Shown: piece after piece, positions 10,828-12,834 of the stretch
How the letters are laid out: every line of letters starts with the position of its first letter
Numbering within the stretch: position 1 is the first letter of the stretch
The notes under the pieces: model-generated
Databases searched by the model: none
What the model saw: the letters and a program-made list of their open reading frames with translations, nothing else
Told to the model about the DNA's origin: nothing
Position numbers and translations under genes: made by a program
Source: Candidatus Parcubacteria bacterium
GTDB lineage: Bacteria; Patescibacteriota; Minisyncoccia; Phycocordibacterales; UBA6065
Assembly (NCBI GenBank): GCA_019661795.1
Contig: JAIFWQ010000005.1
Span: 1-12,834, forward strand
Reading direction: 5' to 3'
DNA: 12,834 nt

Positions 10828-12615
10828 ATGGAACAGAATTCTCCCCTCTTTCGCGTTCTCTTTCGCGAGCGAAAGGCAAAGGGCATCGAAAAGCTCGACG
10901 GCATAGCCCGATCGTTCTCCATAACCGAAAAGGTCCTCTTTTTGCTGTGCCTCGCCATATTCGCCGGCGGCGTATTGTCGCTTTTGGGCAAGATAAGCGA
11001 CAGCTTCTCGGTCAACGTGCCGCGGCGCGGCGGATCTCTCGTCGAAGGCATCGTCGGCACGCCGCGATTCGTCAATCCGCTCCTCGCCGTGTCAGACGCC
11101 GACCGCGACCTGTCCCAGCTGGTCTATTCCGGCCTCCTCAAGGCGAAACCCGACGGCTCGTTCGTCCCCGACCTCGCAGAAACGTACACGATCTCCCCTG
11201 ACGGCCTCGTATATTCATTCACTCTCCGCTCGAACGCGCGATTCCATGACGGCACGCCCGTAACGGCGGACGACGTGGCGTTCACGGTCGGCAGAGCGCA
11301 GGATCCGGCGCTGAAAAGCCCGCGCTTCGTGAACTGGCAGGGCGTTGTCGTGGAAAAGACGGGCACGCGCACCATATCGTTCCGCCTCAAACAGGCATAC
11401 GCCCCGTTCGCGAACAATCTCACGCTCGGCATATTGCCGGCGCATCTTTGGAAAGGCCTTTCCCCCGACCAGATACCGTTCTCGTCCCTCAACACGAATG
11501 CGGTCGGCTCGGGACCTTTCGTCATCGCTTCCATATCGAAATCCGCTGACGGCATACCGACAGAGTTCGCCCTCAAAGCCAATCCCGACTATGCGCTCGG
11601 CGAACCGTACATCTCGAACCTTTATATAAAATCTTTCGGAAGCGAAAAGACGCTCGTGGCCGCTCTCGACAGCAAAGACGTGGAAAGCGCTTCGAACCTT
11701 TCACCCGCATCCGCGGAGACCCTCGAGCGGGCGCATGACGACGCGATCGTCGTATCGGCGCCTTTGACCCGCATATTCGGCATATTCTTCAACCAGAGCC
11801 AGAACGAGCTCCTCGCCCACAAAGAGATCCGCAAGGCGCTCGAGCTCGCCGTCGACAGGAACGCGCTCATAACGAGCGTGCTTCAAGGATACGCGACCGC
11901 CATCGACGGCCCTCTGCCTCCGACCATCGCCGAAAAGGCTTTCGCGGACAGCGCGTCGAAGGCTTCGACGACCGCGGCCGACCTCGACGCCGCAGCGAAG
12001 CTCCTCGCCAAAGCGGGCTGGAAGAAAAATCCCGAAGGCATATATGAATTGAAGCCGAAGACCAAAGGCACGGCTTCCACCACGCTCGCCCTTTCCATAT
12101 CGACGGCGAATATCCCCGAGCTCGTGCTCGCGGCCAAAAAGATCGAAGAGGCCTGGAAGGCGTTCGGCGTCAAAGCCGACGTCCAGGTATTCGAGCCGTC
12201 CGACCTCAACCAGAGCGTCATCAGGCCGCGCAAATACGACGCTCTCCTTTTCGGCCTCGTGACCGGCAAAAATTCCGACCTGTATCCTTTCTGGCATTCG
12301 TCGCAGAGGAACGACCCGGGCCTCAATATCGCCCTTTATACGAATCAAAAAGCAGACAAGCTCCTCGAGAAGATGCGGCTCGCCACGTCCTCCGCGTCTG
12401 CGGCTTCCGGATATGCCTCGCTTAAAGCCGAGATCGGGAACGATACGCCGGCGATATTCCTCTGGAGCCCCGATTTCCTCTACGCGATACCGCCGAAGCT
12501 CCACGGAGCAGTCCTGGGAGAGATAACCACGTCTTCAGACCGGTTCCTTGGAGTCGAAAAATGGTATGTGGATACGGATCACGTGTGGAAGATATTCGCG
12601 AAAGATCAAAATTAG
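10828..12615 (+). CDS. Membrane-anchored solute-binding protein, family 5 (peptide/nickel type)
   Basis: 595 aa. The N-terminus is cytoplasmic and basic (1-33), then one TM helix (about 34-55, KVLFLLCLAIFAGGVLSLLG), then the SBP_bac_5 domain (about 68-590). Family signs are GGSLVEGIVGTPRFVNPL (68-85), DLAETYTISPDGLVYSFTLR (115-134), RFHDGTPVTADDVAFTVGR (138-156) and EIRKALELAVDRNAL (about 335-350). The family delivers oligopeptides, nickel or other solutes to an ABC transporter. There is no lipobox or cleavable signal, so it should stay tethered by its TM helix. No permease or ATPase gene is in the window. There is no Shine-Dalgarno; TAAGAT (10807-10812) could be a -10, or it may be read from secG. 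Confidence 0.9.
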   Translation: MEQNSPLFRVLFRERKAKGIEKLDGIARSFSITEKVLFLLCLAIFAGGVLSLLGKISDSFSVNVPRRGGSLVEGIVGTPRFVNPLLAVSDADRDLSQLVYSGLLKAKPDGSFVPDLAETYTISPDGLVYSFTLRSNARFHDGTPVTADDVAFTVGRAQDPALKSPRFVNWQGVVVEKTGTRTISFRLKQAYAPFANNLTLGILPAHLWKGLSPDQIPFSSLNTNAVGSGPFVIASISKSADGIPTEFALKANPDYALGEPYISNLYIKSFGSEKTLVAALDSKDVESASNLSPASAETLERAHDDAIVVSAPLTRIFGIFFNQSQNELLAHKEIRKALELAVDRNALITSVLQGYATAIDGPLPPTIAEKAFADSASKASTTAADLDAAAKLLAKAGWKKNPEGIYELKPKTKGTASTTLALSISTANIPELVLAAKKIEEAWKAFGVKADVQVFEPSDLNQSVIRPRKYDALLFGLVTGKNSDLYPFWHSSQRNDPGLNIALYTNQKADKLLEKMRLATSSASAASGYASLKAEIGNDTPAIFLWSPDFLYAIPPKLHGAVLGEITTSSDRFLGVEKWYVDTDHVWKIFAKDQN

Positions 12616-12643
12616 ATAAAGATTAGATAAAGAAAAGATAAAA
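12611..12643 (+). repeat. A-rich tandem 11-bp repeat
   Basis: ATTAGATAAAG occurs twice back to back (12611-12621, 12622-12632), followed by a third, looser copy (12633-12643). It overlaps the stop codon of the solute-binding protein gene and forms the AT-rich leader of the next gene, in contrast to the GC-rich DNA around it. Confidence 0.6.
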
Positions 12644-12651
12644 ATAAATTT

Positions 12652-12834
12652 ATGGACGAGAACAAACCAAAAACGACAGAATCGGCTCCCCACCACGCTT
12701 TCAGCGGCAGGAGCGCCGGCAGCCGGCCGGGCGGCGACAGGATGAGGCCTCCGGGCCGCGGCAAACGCATGCCCCGCAGGGGTCCGCCGCGACGGTTCGG
12801 CTCGGCCGGACCGGGTCCGCGCTCTCACGTCCCC
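12652..12834 (+). CDS. N-terminal part of an Arg/Gly/Pro-rich protein (possibly RNase J)
   Basis: 61 codons, starting MDENKPKTTESAPHHAF and cut by the right edge. Residues 18-61 are low-complexity: Arg, Gly and Pro make up most of them (RPGGDRMRPPGRGKRMPRR, 25-43), suggesting an unstructured, strongly basic, RNA-binding-type tail. Similar tails precede the catalytic domain of ribonuclease J in several bacteria, which is why that is my best guess, but no catalytic motif lies inside the window. It starts 36 bp after the solute-binding protein stop, in the same direction. No Shine-Dalgarno; the leader is A-rich. Confidence 0.45.
   Translation, partial: MDENKPKTTESAPHHAFSGRSAGSRPGGDRMRPPGRGKRMPRRGPPRRFGSAGPGPRSHVP

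Noticed and set aside
10938..10950. Possible lipobox at Cys41 of the solute-binding protein
   Set aside because: The residues before it are FLL rather than the usual L-A/S-G/A, and the hydrophobic helix continues well past the Cys.
11701..12504. 267-codon open frame on the minus strand inside the solute-binding protein gene
   Set aside because: Composition is extreme (Arg/Glu/Gly), no promoter or start signal fits, and the plus strand encodes a complete family 5 protein.
1..12834. CRISPR arrays, insertion sequences, phage genes, toxin-antitoxin pairs
   Set aside because: No regularly spaced repeats, transposase or integrase motifs, or typical paired small toxin-antitoxin frames were found on either strand.

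Overview
The window looks like chromosomal DNA from a small-genome bacterium, most likely a member of the Candidate Phyla Radiation (Patescibacteria, Parcubacteria-like). This is an inference, about 60% sure. It rests on the gene mix (CTC/TL5-type L25, a minimal sugar-phosphate set, LemA, TPM, a bPH2 protein and PAP2 as compact membrane proteins, SecG next to a membrane-anchored family 5 solute-binding protein), the very short intergenic gaps, and many start codons with no Shine-Dalgarno but a -10 box only 6-9 nt upstream. The DNA is moderately GC-rich. No insertion sequence, phage gene, CRISPR array or toxin-antitoxin pair was seen.

Layout. Bases 1-4127 hold a left-pointing (minus) block. 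In transcription order it has a class II fructose-bisphosphate aldolase, a GlcD/D-lactate dehydrogenase-type FAD oxidase, a 59-aa single-pass membrane protein, ribosomal protein L25 with its own promoter and a terminator, and a secreted coiled-coil protein cut by the window edge (probably an EnvC/M23-type murein hydrolase factor). Bases 4170-4640 hold an isolated 105-aa gene of unknown function with a consensus promoter, a Shine-Dalgarno and its own terminator. A PfkB-family sugar kinase diverges from it (4675-5673). Converging on the kinase is a translationally coupled pair (6815 to 5696): a bPH2-domain membrane protein followed by a PAP2 phosphatase. A basic 152-aa unknown protein (6888-7346) diverges from that pair and ends at a strong terminator, facing a tRNA-Ser(GGA) on the minus strand.

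Bases 7546-9638 are another minus block of envelope genes: CDP-alcohol phosphatidyltransferase, LemA, and a TPM-domain protein with a Gly-rich tail. A 74-bp inverted-repeat element that can fold as a three-way junction lies between lemA and TPM. Upstream is a 37-aa membrane peptide gene with its own terminator and a promoter overlapped by a perfect 8+8 palindrome. The right end runs left to right: a 122-aa unknown protein, a row of hairpins ending in a terminator, secG, a large membrane-anchored solute-binding protein, and the start of a protein with an Arg/Gly/Pro-rich N-terminus (possibly RNase J).

How it fits together. The aldolase and PfkB kinase suggest sugar-phosphate metabolism. CDP-alcohol transferase, PAP2, LemA, TPM, bPH2, SecG and the murein factor form an envelope-maintenance theme. 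I did not find a clearly new multi-gene system. The most interesting signals are the leaderless-style start sites set against two Shine-Dalgarno-led orphan genes, the three-way-junction element, and the palindrome-controlled small membrane peptide.
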